Source: Sinorhizobium fredii (lineage in GTDB: Bacteria > Pseudomonadota > Alphaproteobacteria > Rhizobiales > Rhizobiaceae). Taken from it: 64,000 nt of DNA. The notes below the pieces were generated by a model that saw nothing but the letters and a program-made list of their open reading frames with translations, searched no databases and had not been told where the DNA came from. This document shows positions 43,068 through 53,645 of this stretch, piece after piece. The position numbers and the translations under genes were made by a program. The DNA lies in NCBI RefSeq assembly GCF_002944405.1, contig NZ_CP024310.1:1488001-1552000 (forward strand), given 5' to 3'. How positions within the stretch are numbered: position 1 is the stretch's first letter; each line of letters opens with the position of its first letter.

Positions 43068-44339
43068 ATGACGAATCTCGATCGCGCCGCGCTTGCGCCC
43101 GTCTCCATTCGGACGACCCCGGCGGCAGAACGCTTGCACTTCGGCATCATTTCACTCATCGCATTTCTGACGCTCGTCGATCTTTTCGCTGCCCAGGCGA
43201 TTTTGCCGTCGCTACAGAGACAGTTCGCGGTCAGCCGTGCCACGATGGGCCTCGCGGCCAACGCCAGCACCTTGGGCATGGCGGTCGCTGGCCTGGCGGT
43301 CGGCATATTCGGACGCTCGCTCGACCGGCGCAACGGGATTTCGATCAGCCTGACCTTGCTTGCCGTGCCGACGGCGCTGCTCGCTGTTACCCAAGACATA
43401 ATGCTTTTCGCCGGCCTCCGCGTGGCGCAGGGCCTGTGCATGGCCACAGCATTCACACTCAGCATGGCTTATCTCGCGGAACACTATCCGGCCGACCGAG
43501 CAACGGGTGCGCTCGCCGCCTATATCACCGGCAACGTCGCAAGCAATCTCTTCGGCCGCACCCTGTCGGCTTGGGTGGCTGATACCGGCGGTCTGTCGAT
43601 CAACTTCCTGACCTTCGCCGTCCTCAATCTGGCGGGTGCGGCGTTGGTCTGGACCACATTGAAGCGCACGGAACACATAATGCCGAACCGACAGATGCGC
43701 AGCATCAACGGGAGCTGGCGCTGCGTGCTTGGCAACCGGGGGCTGCAGAGCATGCTTGCTGTCGGCTTTCTGATCCTCTTCGTGTTCATTGGGACCTACA
43801 CCTACGTGAATTTCCGGCTCGTTGAGCTGGGTCTCTCGTCCATGCAGCTCGGGCTCGTCTATTTCGTCTTCCTGCCGTCACTGTTTACGACGCCACTGGG
43901 CGGGGTGATTTCGCGCCGCCTTGGAGCCGCACCGGCGATCACGCTCACCCTCTTTGTCGCGATCCTCGGTCTCATCGCCTTGTTGAGCAGCGGCCTTGCC
44001 GTGGTGCTCTCCGGTCTCGCGCTAATCGCCGTCGGCACTTTTCTCGCCCAGGCTCTGGTCACAGGCCAGGTGGGCCACATCGCCGACATCGAAAAGGCGG
44101 CCGCGAGCGGAGCCTATCTCGCCTCCTACTATACGGGAGGCCTGTTCGGCAGCCTGGTTGTCGGCCAGATCTACGATCATCTTGGATGGAGCTTTTGCGT
44201 GCTGGCGTTGGTGTTGACACTCGTGATCGCCATCCTGATGACGCTTCCTCTGCGAACCGAGCCACAAACCATAAAATCCGATTATCGAAACGGACACGAG
44301 ACGGCATTACCAAAATCCAGCGGCCGCACGCATCCTTGA
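43068..44339 (+). CDS. MFS transporter (YnfM-like)
   Basis: This 423-residue transporter has twelve predicted helices. The MFS motif A-like loop is GIFGRSLDRRNGISISL (about residue 80), and helix five carries SMAYLAEHYPADRATGALAAYI. It resembles the YnfM/arabinose efflux group. The exported compound is unknown. CCAGGAGAAAAGGCG precedes the start. The gene is followed after 31 bp by the DUF302 gene. Confidence 0.87.
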   Translation: MTNLDRAALAPVSIRTTPAAERLHFGIISLIAFLTLVDLFAAQAILPSLQRQFAVSRATMGLAANASTLGMAVAGLAVGIFGRSLDRRNGISISLTLLAVPTALLAVTQDIMLFAGLRVAQGLCMATAFTLSMAYLAEHYPADRATGALAAYITGNVASNLFGRTLSAWVADTGGLSINFLTFAVLNLAGAALVWTTLKRTEHIMPNRQMRSINGSWRCVLGNRGLQSMLAVGFLILFVFIGTYTYVNFRLVELGLSSMQLGLVYFVFLPSLFTTPLGGVISRRLGAAPAITLTLFVAILGLIALLSSGLAVVLSGLALIAVGTFLAQALVTGQVGHIADIEKAAASGAYLASYYTGGLFGSLVVGQIYDHLGWSFCVLALVLTLVIAILMTLPLRTEPQTIKSDYRNGHETALPKSSGRTHP

Positions 44340-44370
44340 CATGCCGCTTGGCAACACAGAGGAGTTTCAG

Positions 44371-44853
44371 ATGATCACGATCAGCAATGGAATACGGTCG
44401 GCCGCCCTGATTGTCACGGCGGTCGCGGCGTCGGCTCAAACGTCGACAGCACAGGCAGGGAACAGCGACGGGGTTGTCACCGTCAAAAGCCGCTATTCGG
44501 TCGGCGAAACGGTAGACCGGATCAAACATAGCGTCGAGGAAAAGGGCATCACGCTGTTCAGCGTCATCGATCAGGCGAAGCTCGGCAACGCCGCCGGCAA
44601 CAAGGTACTTCCGTCGCGCCTGGTGACATTCGGCAATCCAGCGCTTGGCACAACATTCATCACCGCCAACCCTCTCGCGGGTCTCGATTGGCCCGTTCGC
44701 GTTCTTGTCTACGAAGCAGAGGATGGATCCGTCTACGCTGCCTATACCGACTTCGAATGGATCGCCAAGCGCCATCGTATTGCAAACAGAAAACACGAAT
44801 TCGTCATGGCGTCGGAGGTGATCAGGGCCGTTACCGATGACGTGAAGAAATAG
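44371..44853 (+). CDS. secreted DUF302 protein
   Basis: This 160-residue protein has a signal peptide (SAALIVTAVAASAQTSTAQA) followed by a DUF302 domain (VTVKSRYSVGETVDRIKHSVEEKGITLFSVIDQ, LVTFGNPALGTTFI, VLVYEAEDGSVYAAYTDFEWI). The fold is known but its ligand is not. AGAGGAG before the ATG at 44371 decides the start over the ATG at 44341. Probably the last gene of the cupin-MFS group. Confidence 0.87.
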   Translation: MITISNGIRSAALIVTAVAASAQTSTAQAGNSDGVVTVKSRYSVGETVDRIKHSVEEKGITLFSVIDQAKLGNAAGNKVLPSRLVTFGNPALGTTFITANPLAGLDWPVRVLVYEAEDGSVYAAYTDFEWIAKRHRIANRKHEFVMASEVIRAVTDDVKK

Positions 44854-44864
44854 TAACCCTTTAA

Positions 44865-44902
44865 GCGCTCGCCTAAGCTCTCTGAAATGAGTTGGCGAGC
44901 GC
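44865..44902 (+). terminator. hairpin after the DUF302 gene
   Basis: GCGCTCGCC and GGCGAGCGC form a perfect 9-bp stem with a 20-nt loop, 11 bp after the stop. No U-tract follows. It is a possible factor-dependent terminator; the next 160 bp up to the IS element hold nothing I can identify. Confidence 0.45.
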
Positions 44903-45064
44903 ATGATCCGCATTGGTCCGCACTGAGCTTGCGATCTGAGCGTCGATTCGCGCTTGCCGAAATGCGTCGCTGGAAAGTGTTCCCGTCAAGCATATGGGAT
45001 CTTTCTAGCCCGAACGTGAACATCCGCGCGGCGTGCAAATGGCTAGTGAAGAACGGCTCTCGAC

Positions 45065-46711
45065 CCTGGCTGTGTAAAAACGCTGATGCCATGGCCAATT
45101 GTGGGATATGAGCGTTGCTCAAGCGTCATGGTAGGCGGTTTTTGCCTTCGAGCGCCCTCCAGATGCCGAATTGGCCTCTATGCCGGCGTTTGACGGGAGC
45201 GTTTCATCCAATCGTGATGGGCGTGGCTATTACCCCTGTATTGCCGCCACCAGTGCCTTGGAGCCGATGATGTTCATGACCCGGGTCCATGTTATAGGCG
45301 AGTACGTGCAGCGCCATTTCCGCGCGCTCGTTCGGCAGCCGCTTGGTGAGGAAGTGCGTGGCTCCCATCCATGATTTGATCGTCCCGAAGGGGTGCTCGG
45401 CGGTCACGCGGCGTTGCCGCATCTTATCAGGATCAGCATCAAGCCTTGCCTGCATCGCCTCAAGGTGATGCTCCTGCTCCCAACGCTGAATGCGCCGATA
45501 CTTGCTGGTCGTGCACTTGGACCGCATGGCGCAGCTTGGACAATTGCTCGACCAGTAGCGCCGGATCATCAGGTCCGCCTCTTCTCGCGTGTACCGATAG
45601 ATCAACCGTTCGCCGGCCGGGCAGAGATAGACATCCTCGTCCTTGAGATACCGGAAGTCCTGCTTGACGAAGAGCCCCTTGATCCGATTGGCCGACGTCA
45701 TGGGCTTGGGCATGGTCACCGTGATCTTCTGCTCGACGCAGGCGAGGACCTCTTCGCTGTTAAAGTAACCGCGGTCAGCCACGACCTCGAGATGGTCTGC
45801 CTCAAAGGCTTGCTTGCTGGCCTTGGCCATGTTGGCAAGTTGCGCCCGGTTGCCGACATTGGTCACCTCATGGGCAACGATAAGGTGATGTTCGGTGTCG
45901 ACTGCGGTCTGAGTGTTGTAGCCGACCATGCCCGAGCCTCGGCCGCTGGTCGCCATTGACCGGCTATCGGGATCGGTGAACGATACCTGCTGGTCGGGCG
46001 TTTCCAGCATCTCCTTTTCGATCTCCTTGAGCCGAACCACCTCCTGTCGAAGCCTTCAACCTTCTCCTGCAGGCGCTCGATCTTGGCGGAATGAATGTCG
46101 TCGCGCTCCTGCCGGTCGGCGCCGTCCATCTGGTGGAGATAGCGGGCAACGCTCTCTTCGATCTGCGCCATGCTTGCCCTTGGTGAAGTTCCGGTCTCGG
46201 TTGTTGACCGCCTTGAACTTGCTGCCGTCGATCGCAACACTCGGCTTGGCGAGAAGCCCTATCTCGCGGCACAGCCGCACAAAGCCGGTACAGACCTTCT
46301 TGATGGCACCACCGTTATCGCGTCGAAAATCGGCGATGGTCTTATGGTCAGGCACAAGACGCCCAACCAGCCACATCACCTCAATGTTGCGTCCAGCTTC
46401 GCGTTCGAGACGTCGGCTCGACTGGATTCGGTTCAGATAGCCGTAGATGTAGAGCTTGAGCAGGATCGAGGGATGATAACCGGGGCGCCCGGTATTGCTT
46501 GGCTCACAGCGTACAAAACCGAGATCGGCCAGATTGAGCTCATCAACGAAGACGTCCACCACCCGAACCGGGCTATCCTCATGCACCCAGTCATCCAACT
46601 GCTCGGGAAGCAGTGTACTCTGGCTCCTGTCGACACCCTCGATATACCGCTTCATGAATCCCCTCGACTCATGTCAAAGGCTATCAGGTTCGGCGTTTTC
46701 ACACAGCCTGG
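45065..46711 (-). mobile_element. IS1182-family insertion sequence, about 1.65 kb
   Basis: Imperfect terminal inverted repeats GGCTGTGTRAAAACGCYGAW (45068-45087 and 46689-46708, extendable by CCW) enclose one transposase gene read on the minus strand. The element length fits the family. No clear target-site duplication is visible in the four to six bases outside the repeats. Confidence 0.8.
45204..46655 (-). pseudogene. IS1182-family transposase, double frameshift
   Basis: The N-terminal part (KRYIEGVDRSQSTLLPEQLDDWV, KLYIYGYLNRIQSSRRLEREAGRN, DGSKFKAVNNRDRNFTKGK) runs to about 46172. There an extra base shifts the reading to the frame with MAQIEESVARYLHQMDGADRQ. A missing base near 46052 returns it to the first frame (VVRLKEIEKEMLETPDQQ, GYNTQTAVDTEHHLIVAHEV, then VVADRGYFNSEE and the C-terminal zinc-like CPSCAMRSKC). 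About 120 bp are thus out of frame and a stop near 46056 ends the first frame, so no full transposase is made unless the indels are sequencing errors. Confidence 0.82.
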
Positions 46712-46931
46712 ACCCGTAGCGGTCGCCGGTGATGGGCAAAGAGAACGTCGCAACTCCACCGCAAAGCGGATCTCGCAACCATCCTTTGTTCGGCGTTCCG
46801 TGACCATGCTAAAATGCTAATTTACGGAGCTTCGCGAGCGACAAGCCGGCGTTGTCTTGAGAGCGCGAGCTTGCTCGCTTCCAGACGTCGGGAAAAATGC
46901 AAATGTCGCCTCAACCTGAAAGGACAGGCAG

Positions 46932-49900
46932 GTGGACGTTGTCAGTTGGTTGCGCTCACTAGGGCTCGAGCAGTACGTCGGTTCGTTTCACGACAACGCA
47001 ATCGATGGCGATGTCCTGCGCGACTTGACAGACCAGGACTTGCGCAACCTGGGCGTTTCTGCGCTCGGGCACCGAAAGAAGCTTCTTGACGCAATCAGGA
47101 GATTGAAAGCGTCTGGCGACGACGGGTGGCCCGCCCCGGCAGTGCATAGCCCCGCGAGCGAGCGTCGGCAGGTAACGGTCCTCTTTGCAGATATAGCCGG
47201 ATTTACGGCCCTCAGTCGCGAACTCGATGCCGAAGAGCTGCACAAGGTTGTGGGCGGTTTCTTCGAGCGTGTGGATCCGATCGTCGTGGCTCACGGCGGC
47301 TACCTGAACAAGCACATCGGTGACTGCGTGATGGGCGTCTTCGGCGCACCCATATCCTATGGCAACGACGCCGTTCGTGCAGTCCATGCAGCCTTGGAGA
47401 TACGCGATGCTGTTTCAGAACTTGCCGACGTCCATGGTCGGAGGCTCCAGATTCATGCTGGAGTCGCCGGAGGTCAGGTCGTCGCAAGCACGACTGGCAG
47501 TGTCAGCCACCACGAATACACTGTGACAGGCGAATCCGTAAATCTCGCCTCCCGACTCGCGGCCGCGGCGCCGCCCGGAGACATCCTTATCTCCGATGCC
47601 GTGATGAGGATGACACGCGGCAAGATAGACTGCGTGGACGGGGGCTGGCTGAACGTGAAGGGCTTCGCAGAACCTGTACGGGCGTGGCAAGTAGTGCGAT
47701 GCAGAACGGAGGCTTCCACTGACGCAGGCCCTCTCGTTGGCCGCCAGGCAGAGCTTCAGATATTCGGGGCGGCAGTGGCATCGTGCCGAGCGTCAGGCAG
47801 AGGTCAGGTGTTTTACGTTCGCGGCGAAGCCGGAATCGGCAAGACCCGCCTAGTCGAGGAGTTCCAACGCGTCGCCCGCGACGGCGGGTTTGATTGCCAC
47901 GCCGCCCTCGTGCTCGACTTTGGGGGCGGCGCTGGCCGTGATGCTATCGGCGCCCTGGTGCGCAGTCTTCTGAACATCTCCTTGACCGATGGACCTGCAG
48001 CAAGCCAAGCCGGGCTCGATTCAGCCTTGGCCGCAGGACTGGTGAACCAAGACGAGCTCGTTTTCCTGGACGATCTCCTTGACCTACCGCAGCCGCCCGA
48101 CCTTCGAGTACTTGTGGATGCTATGGACAACGAGGCTCGGCGAGCTGGCAGGATAAGGGTTCCCGCCAGTCTGGTGCAGCGTGCGAGCCGCGCCCGGCCG
48201 ATTCTCATTATCGTCGAGGATGTTCATTGGGCCGATGAGACAACGCTGGCACAGCTCTCGGAGATCGCACTCGCGACTGCCCGCAGCAGATCCATTCTCG
48301 CGATGACGTCGCGCGTCGAGGGAGACCCTTCTGGTTCCGGGTGGCGTGAGGAGGTTGCCGAAGCCTCCCTCGTCACGCTCGACCTTGGACCTCTGCAACT
48401 CGAAGACGCGCGTGCACTCGCGAGCGGACTGCTGGCCGCCAGTAGCAGCTTCGTGGAACGCTGCGTCGCGCGTGCAGCAGGCAATCCGCTGTTTCTGGAG
48501 CAGCTCCTGGCCGAGACGCAGCAGAGTCTTGGCGCACAAGAAGTTCCCGGTTCGGTGCAGAGCTTGATGCAGGCTCGCGTCGACCGTGTTGACCCTGCAG
48601 ACAGGACCGCGCTCCAGGCTGCTTCCATCTTGGGCCTCAGGGTCGAGCTTGGGGCCCTGCGGTATCTCATAGGTAAGCCACATTACCAGCCGAACCAGCT
48701 GATCGAGCACCGTCTTCTCAGATACCATGGCGAGGCGATCATGTTCAGCCATGCGCTAATCCGGGATGCGGTATACGAGACGTTGCTTCGGAATCGGCGC
48801 CGTGGTCTCCATCTTGCGGCTGCCGAATGGTTTGCAGCCAGTGACGATCCAGTTTTGCGGGCGGAACATCTCGATCGCGCCGAAGACACCAGGGCAGCCG
48901 CCGCCTACCTGTCGGCAGTGCAGCTGCTGGTCGGGAGCTATCGGTACGAAAACGCGCTCCGCCTCTCAGACCGGGGCCTCGAGATTGCCGCCCTCCCTGT
49001 CGTTCGGTACGAGCTAGCCCAATCAAGGGCCGAAATCCTGGAGCAACTGGGCAGGGTCCGGGACGCGGTGGCGGCCTACGACCTCGCACTGACGGCAGCG
49101 ATCGACGATCGGGCCCGTTGCAGCGTACTGATCGGCCGTGCAGGAGCGAGGCGCACCATTGATGACATGGACGGAGCCTTCGCTGACCTGGAGCAGGCAG
49201 AGAACACCGCTTCGCAGCTTGGATTCACGGCGGAACTGGCCCGCATTCACTTTCTGCGCGGCAATCTCTATTTCCCGAGCGGCAACGCCGAAGCCTGCAG
49301 TCACGAGCACGAGCAGGCTCTGGAGTTGGCGAAGAGGGCTGGCTCGGTCGAGCTCGAAGCCATGGCGCTAGGCGGCCTCGCCGACGCGCAGTTCATACGC
49401 GTCAGAATGGTGTCTGCTTACGAGCTGTTTGAGCGCTGTGTGAGCCTCGCCCAAGAGCATGGGTTCGCCAGGATTGCTGCGGCGAACCGCCCGATGGCGG
49501 CCATGGCGCAATTCTACTCAGGAAGCGCGGCGGCGGCTTTGGAGATCGCCTTGCTGGCTATAGCCGAGACAGCAAAGATTGGCCACAAAAGGGGGGAGAT
49601 ACTTGCCCAAAACGCCGCCGCCCTCTGTTATCGCGAGCTGCAACAACATGGCAAAGCGCTCGATCACACGCAGGCAGCCTTGAAACTGGCGATCTCGGTC
49701 GGTGCAAGGCGATTCGAAGCTCTCAGCTTATATATACACGCCAGCCTGTTGCGCCTTTCGGGCGACAGTGATGGCGCGCTTGATCATGTGAAACACGCGC
49801 TCGCAATCGCACGCGAGACAGGAATAGGTTTCGCGGGGCCGCGCGTTTTGGGCGAGCTGGCGTTGATCACCGACGATCCGGAAGTCCGGGCATCGTCGCT

Positions 49901-50153
49901 CGGCGAGGCAGAGGGACTACTTGCGAGAGGAGCGGCCGTGCTTAACCAGCTGGAGTTCAGGAGGTCTGCCATCGAGGCCTGCATCAAGGGCGGCGATTGG
50001 GACGCGGCGGAGCACCATGCCAAAGTGCTTGAGGATTATACCCGTGCAGAACCCCTTGCCTGGGCAGAGCGAGTGATCGCACGAGCGCGTGAGAGCGTCG
50101 CGGACCATCGCTTCCGAGCCATGTCCACACCTGGCAAAGGGGAGCAGTCCTAA
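46932..50153 (+). CDS. SAM-domain class III cyclase / AAA ATPase / TPR protein
   Basis: This 1073-residue multidomain protein has, in order, a SAM domain (VVSWLRSLGLEQYVGSFHDN, about 1-62), a class III adenylate/guanylate cyclase domain with both metal Asp (VLFADIAGFTALSRELD and HIGDCVMGVFG, about 78-250), an AAA_16 ATPase with Walker A GEAGIGKTRLVEEF and Walker B ILIIVEDVHWADE, and TPR repeats to the end. This is the layout of large STAND-type cyclases that gate cAMP production by ATP and partner binding. The start is GTG at 46932 after AAAGGACAGGCAG. It is intact among pseudogenes, next to an IS element. Confidence 0.9.
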   Translation: MDVVSWLRSLGLEQYVGSFHDNAIDGDVLRDLTDQDLRNLGVSALGHRKKLLDAIRRLKASGDDGWPAPAVHSPASERRQVTVLFADIAGFTALSRELDAEELHKVVGGFFERVDPIVVAHGGYLNKHIGDCVMGVFGAPISYGNDAVRAVHAALEIRDAVSELADVHGRRLQIHAGVAGGQVVASTTGSVSHHEYTVTGESVNLASRLAAAAPPGDILISDAVMRMTRGKIDCVDGGWLNVKGFAEPVRAWQVVRCRTEASTDAGPLVGRQAELQIFGAAVASCRASGRGQVFYVRGEAGIGKTRLVEEFQRVARDGGFDCHAALVLDFGGGAGRDAIGALVRSLLNISLTDGPAASQAGLDSALAAGLVNQDELVFLDDLLDLPQPPDLRVLVDAMDNEARRAGRIRVPASLVQRASRARPILIIVEDVHWADETTLAQLSEIALATARSRSILAMTSRVEGDPSGSGWREEVAEASLVTLDLGPLQLEDARALASGLLAASSSFVERCVARAAGNPLFLEQLLAETQQSLGAQEVPGSVQSLMQARVDRVDPADRTALQAASILGLRVELGALRYLIGKPHYQPNQLIEHRLLRYHGEAIMFSHALIRDAVYETLLRNRRRGLHLAAAEWFAASDDPVLRAEHLDRAEDTRAAAAYLSAVQLLVGSYRYENALRLSDRGLEIAALPVVRYELAQSRAEILEQLGRVRDAVAAYDLALTAAIDDRARCSVLIGRAGARRTIDDMDGAFADLEQAENTASQLGFTAELARIHFLRGNLYFPSGNAEACSHEHEQALELAKRAGSVELEAMALGGLADAQFIRVRMVSAYELFERCVSLAQEHGFARIAAANRPMAAMAQFYSGSAAAALEIALLAIAETAKIGHKRGEILAQNAAALCYRELQQHGKALDHTQAALKLAISVGARRFEALSLYIHASLLRLSGDSDGALDHVKHALAIARETGIGFAGPRVLGELALITDDPEVRASSLGEAEGLLARGAAVLNQLEFRRSAIEACIKGGDWDAAEHHAKVLEDYTRAEPLAWAERVIARARESVADHRFRAMSTPGKGEQS

Positions 50154-50496
50154 GCAATCAAATGCTGGGTTGAATAAGCCAGTAAGCCGTACTGTCGGCT
50201 TCATGCGCGTTTTTCTTAATGGAGCCAGAGCCTTTCCCGGCAAACTCCTTGGAACTCATTGCGGAGGCCGCGTCGTGCCGCGGCAAGTTACCCACAGACA
50301 ACACTTGAACGTCGATTTCGTCCGCTACCAAGCCGTTCGGTAGAACCGCCCCGAACGGCGATTTTCCACCCTGTTGCGAATTTGGGAGAACGGGGAAAGC
50401 GACCCCATCGCGGACCTCTCATGTGCAACTGTAGCCTTGCCAGAAGCCGAGGGACACGATGATATAGACCTATAGTTTGGCAGGGGGCGCGGGCGC
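50154..50496. other. intergenic stretch without supported gene
   Basis: These 343 bp between the large cyclase and the broken monooxygenase have only short open frames with no family residues or ribosome sites. A short AGCCG/CGGCT stem followed by GCGCGTTTTT lies near 50186-50215 and might end the cyclase transcript. Confidence 0.4.
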
Positions 50497-51735
50497 ATGA
50501 GCGAGGTACTCGATGCCATTGTGGTTGGCGCCGGCTCGGCGGGTCTCGGCGTCAGCTATTTTCTAAAACGGCTGGGCTGCAATCATCAGGTGCTCGATCG
50601 AGGCCGGATCGGCGAGACCTGGCGAACGCAGCGATGGGACTCGTTTCGACTGAACTCGCCGACAATCCGCTCCATCTTACCCGATGACTCATACGGGGGA
50701 CCCGATCCAGGGGCGCAATAACCCACCACGAGTTCGCGGCATATCTCGAAGGCTATGCCGAGCGACACTGCTTGCCGGTAAGCACCCAAACCCCAGTGAA
50801 GGAGCTGACGAAAGACAATGGGGTCTTTCGCGTCACAACGGCGGGCGGCGCGCTTCTGGCCCGCAATGTGGTGATCGCCACCGGCGATCAAAATCAACAG
50901 GTCCGGCCACCAGGGTCAGCGGATTTGCCAATCACCATTCACCAGGTAGATTCTTCGGCGTATGGCAGCGTAGCCGATCTAGAGAATGGCGCGGTGCTGG
51001 TGGTCGGCAGCGGACGATCGGGCGGCCAGATCGCCGAGGATCTGGCACTAGCTGGGCGCGTGGTCTTCGACCAGTCGCAACGGCCGTTGGGTGCGGCACT
51101 ATCGCGGCGGCAACATACTTAATTGGCTGACGCTGGCCGCCTTTCTCGATGTCCCCCGCAAGGAACTCGTCCTCCCCTCCGGCAAGCTTCCAGCCCGCGC
51201 GCTGGTCGGTGCGACCCACACGATCAGCCTGCAATCGCTTGGCGCGCAAGGGGTGGTGTTGCTTGGCCGTTTCAGGGGCGTGGAGAATGGGCAGCCTCAT
51301 CTTCGGCGACGAGCTCGAAACCAACATGCGGTTTGCTGACGAAGTTTCCGCGAACGCGAAGCGGCTGATCGACGAATACATCAAGCGTGCCGGGCTCGAT
51401 GCGCCCCCAGCCAAGGACGATCCCGCCGAGACGGTTGAACCGCGTCTGCCCGATCCTCCGATCCGGTCCATCGACTGTACCGCCAACGGCATCAGATCGG
51501 TGGTCTGGTGCACGGGCTTCACCGGCGATTTCTCATGGGTCCGGCTCCCTCGCTCTCGACGCAGCCGGTCAGCCCGTACACGAGGATGGAGTCGCCACCA
51601 ATCCGGGGCTGTTTTTTGCCGGCCTCGATTTCGGATCGACGCGAAAATCAGGCACCATTCCCGCTATTGCAGAGGAGGCTGCTCGCCTGGTCGAGCGACT
51701 CGTCAGCAGTAACGCGGCCGACTTGCGGCAGAGGG
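50497..51735 (+). pseudogene. FAD-dependent monooxygenase (CzcO/FMO-like), multiply frameshifted
   Basis: Pieces of one flavoprotein follow in order but in different frames. They are AIVVGAGSAGLGVSYFLKRL with GETWRTQRWDSFRLNSP (frame from 50497, stop at about 50721), NNGVFRV-like to VLVVGSGRSGGQIAEDLALAG (frame of 50772), NWLTLAAFLDVPRKEL (frame of 51091), GDELETNMRFADEVSANAKRL to VVWCTGFTGDFSW (frame of 51149), and HEDGVATNPGLFFAGLDFGSTRKSGTI (frame of 51387). At least four indels break it. The intact family is about 410-430 residues. Confidence 0.85.
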
Positions 51736-52001
51736 GGCGCCTAACGGTTAGAATGCGGGATAATTGTGCTGAGAACAATTCAGACTTACGACCCGCTGGT
51801 CCACTGTTTCCACCCTACTGCGACGATGGGGAACGGGAATGATCGAAACGTCTCGCTTGAAAGTCAGTGCAGCGCTTCGACGCTCCCAAAAGGCGATCGC
51901 TGAGGACGCTGTTTCGGCACTCGTGCGTGTCAGCGCCTGCGCTGTCTGCGCGCCCTGGAAGTAGTAGGATAAAGCTGGCCATCGGGAGGGTGGGCAGAGA
52001 A

Positions 52002-53062
52002 ATGGAGAGGCGGCTCACGGCGATCCTTTCTGCCGATGTGGTCGGCTATAGCCGCCTCATGGGAGAGGATGAGGTCGGCACCCTTGAGCGGTTGAAGACC
52101 TGCCGCCGAGAGTTAATCGATCCCACGATCAATAGCTTCCACGGCCGCATCATCAAGCTGCTGGGCGATGGTGCGCTGGTTGAGTTCGCGAGTATCATAG
52201 ATGCGGTCCAATGTCCTTGCGGCTGCCAGCCGACCCGGGCGAAGGGCGATCATGCTGTCGCTGGTCGCAACGCTGCTCGTCGCGGTCACCGCGATTGTCT
52301 TCGGGTGGCAGCGGCAGTTCGCACCGCAGCATCCATCACTCGCGGTGCTTCCGTTCGCCAATTTGAGCGGCGACCAGGCCCAGGACTATTTCAGCGAGGG
52401 CATTACGGATAACCTGATCACCGATCTCGCCCGGCTCTCTAACCTCGACGTCATCGCCCCGCAATGCGGTGTTTGCCTACAAGGGCAAGCCCATCGATTT
52501 GGCCGAGATCGGACGCAATCTCGGGGTGCGCTATATCGTCGAAGGCAGCGTGCAGCGGACCGGCGAGCAAATCCGCCTCAATGCGCGATTGATCGAGGCG
52601 GCAAGCGGCGACCTTCTGTGGGCTAATCGATTTGTCCGCCGCGCGGCGGATTTGTTTGCCATTCAGGACGAGATAAGCCGCCAGATCGCCAAGGCGCTCG
52701 GTCTCGAGTTGACGCAGTACGAGACCGAGCGGATTGTCCGGCCGCCGACCGCGAACCTAGAAGCATACGACTACTATCTGCGGGCCGAGCAGGCGGCGAG
52801 GACCGGAACTCCTTCCCGGATGTTGGAGGCGCGGAGACGCTTGACCCCGGCTTTGCAGAGGCGTTCGCCGCCGACGCCCGAGCCACGGCTTACGTCTGGC
52901 GAAGCACCTTCGACGACGTTCTCCAAAGCGCGCTGGCGCGCAAAAGGGCCTACGACAAGGCGAGCCGCGCCTTGTCGCTCGACCCTGATCTGTCATCGCC
53001 GTATGCCGTTCTTGCCATCATCCAGGTCGTGGACCGCCGCTACGAGGAGGCGATCGCCTCGA
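52002..53062 (+). pseudogene. adenylate cyclase / TolB-like / TPR protein, deleted and frameshifted
   Basis: It starts with the typical class III opening MERRLTAILSADVVGYSRLMGEDE and breaks after KLLGDGALVEF, where most of the catalytic domain is missing. It continues with a membrane helix (LSLVATLLVAVTAIVFGW) and LAVLPFANLSGDQAQDYFSEGITDNLITDLARL, then in another frame GRNLGVRYIVEGSVQRTGEQIRLNARLIEA, then SLDPDLSSPYAVLAIIQ in a third. It ends abruptly near 53062, where the ankyrin remnant begins. Three or more frame changes plus an internal deletion. Confidence 0.85.
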
Positions 53063-53473
53063 AACTCGGCGAGTGTGACGTGGTTTTCCTCGCCGGCTAC
53101 CATCAGCGGCGTTGCGCCCGCTTTATTTGCCGCGTCGTCGAGCGTCGCGCCGCGGAAGATCAGCAGCCTGGTGATCGGCAAACTACCAGAATAGGCCGCG
53201 GCATGAAGCGGTGTAAAGCCGCCCGAATTGCGCGCCATGACGTCGGCTCCCTTATCGATCAGCAATTCCACTATCCGGGGCTGGTCTGCGAGTGCGGCGT
53301 TGATAAGAGCCGTTGCCCCCGTCGCGCGACCGGCTGTCGACATCGGCCCCTGCGGCAAGAGCCCGCTCGACCGCTGCTGCGTTTCCGCTTGCTACCGCGT
53401 CGAACAACGGGCTTCCCGCGGTGGCCGTCGTCACCGTGAGAATCAAAGCTAATGACGTCAGCACCGCGCGCAT
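53063..53473 (-). pseudogene. secreted ankyrin-repeat protein, frameshifted and 3'-truncated
   Basis: The start at 53473 gives a signal peptide (RAVLTSLALILTVTTATA) and SPLFDAVASGNAAAVERALAAGADVDSR. A frameshift near 53330 moves to the frame of TGATALINAALADQPRIVELLIDKGADVMARNSGGFTPLHAAAYSGS and GATPLMVAGEENHV, two to three ankyrin repeats. The C-terminus is lost at the junction with the cyclase remnant, where the frame turns into antisense of that gene. Confidence 0.75.
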
Positions 53474-53645
53474 TACAAAACCTTGGATCCTAGCATAACA
53501 CGCGTCAGAACTTTTCGGCACACCTCACTGGGTGAGCCCGCGCCGCTTCCACCCAGCGGACACACATTGTGATTTTGGAAGTTCGAGATTGAGCGTAGCG
53601 TAGTTGCTCAGAACTTCGGCGCCATCCGTTTCTGGAGACAAGCCC

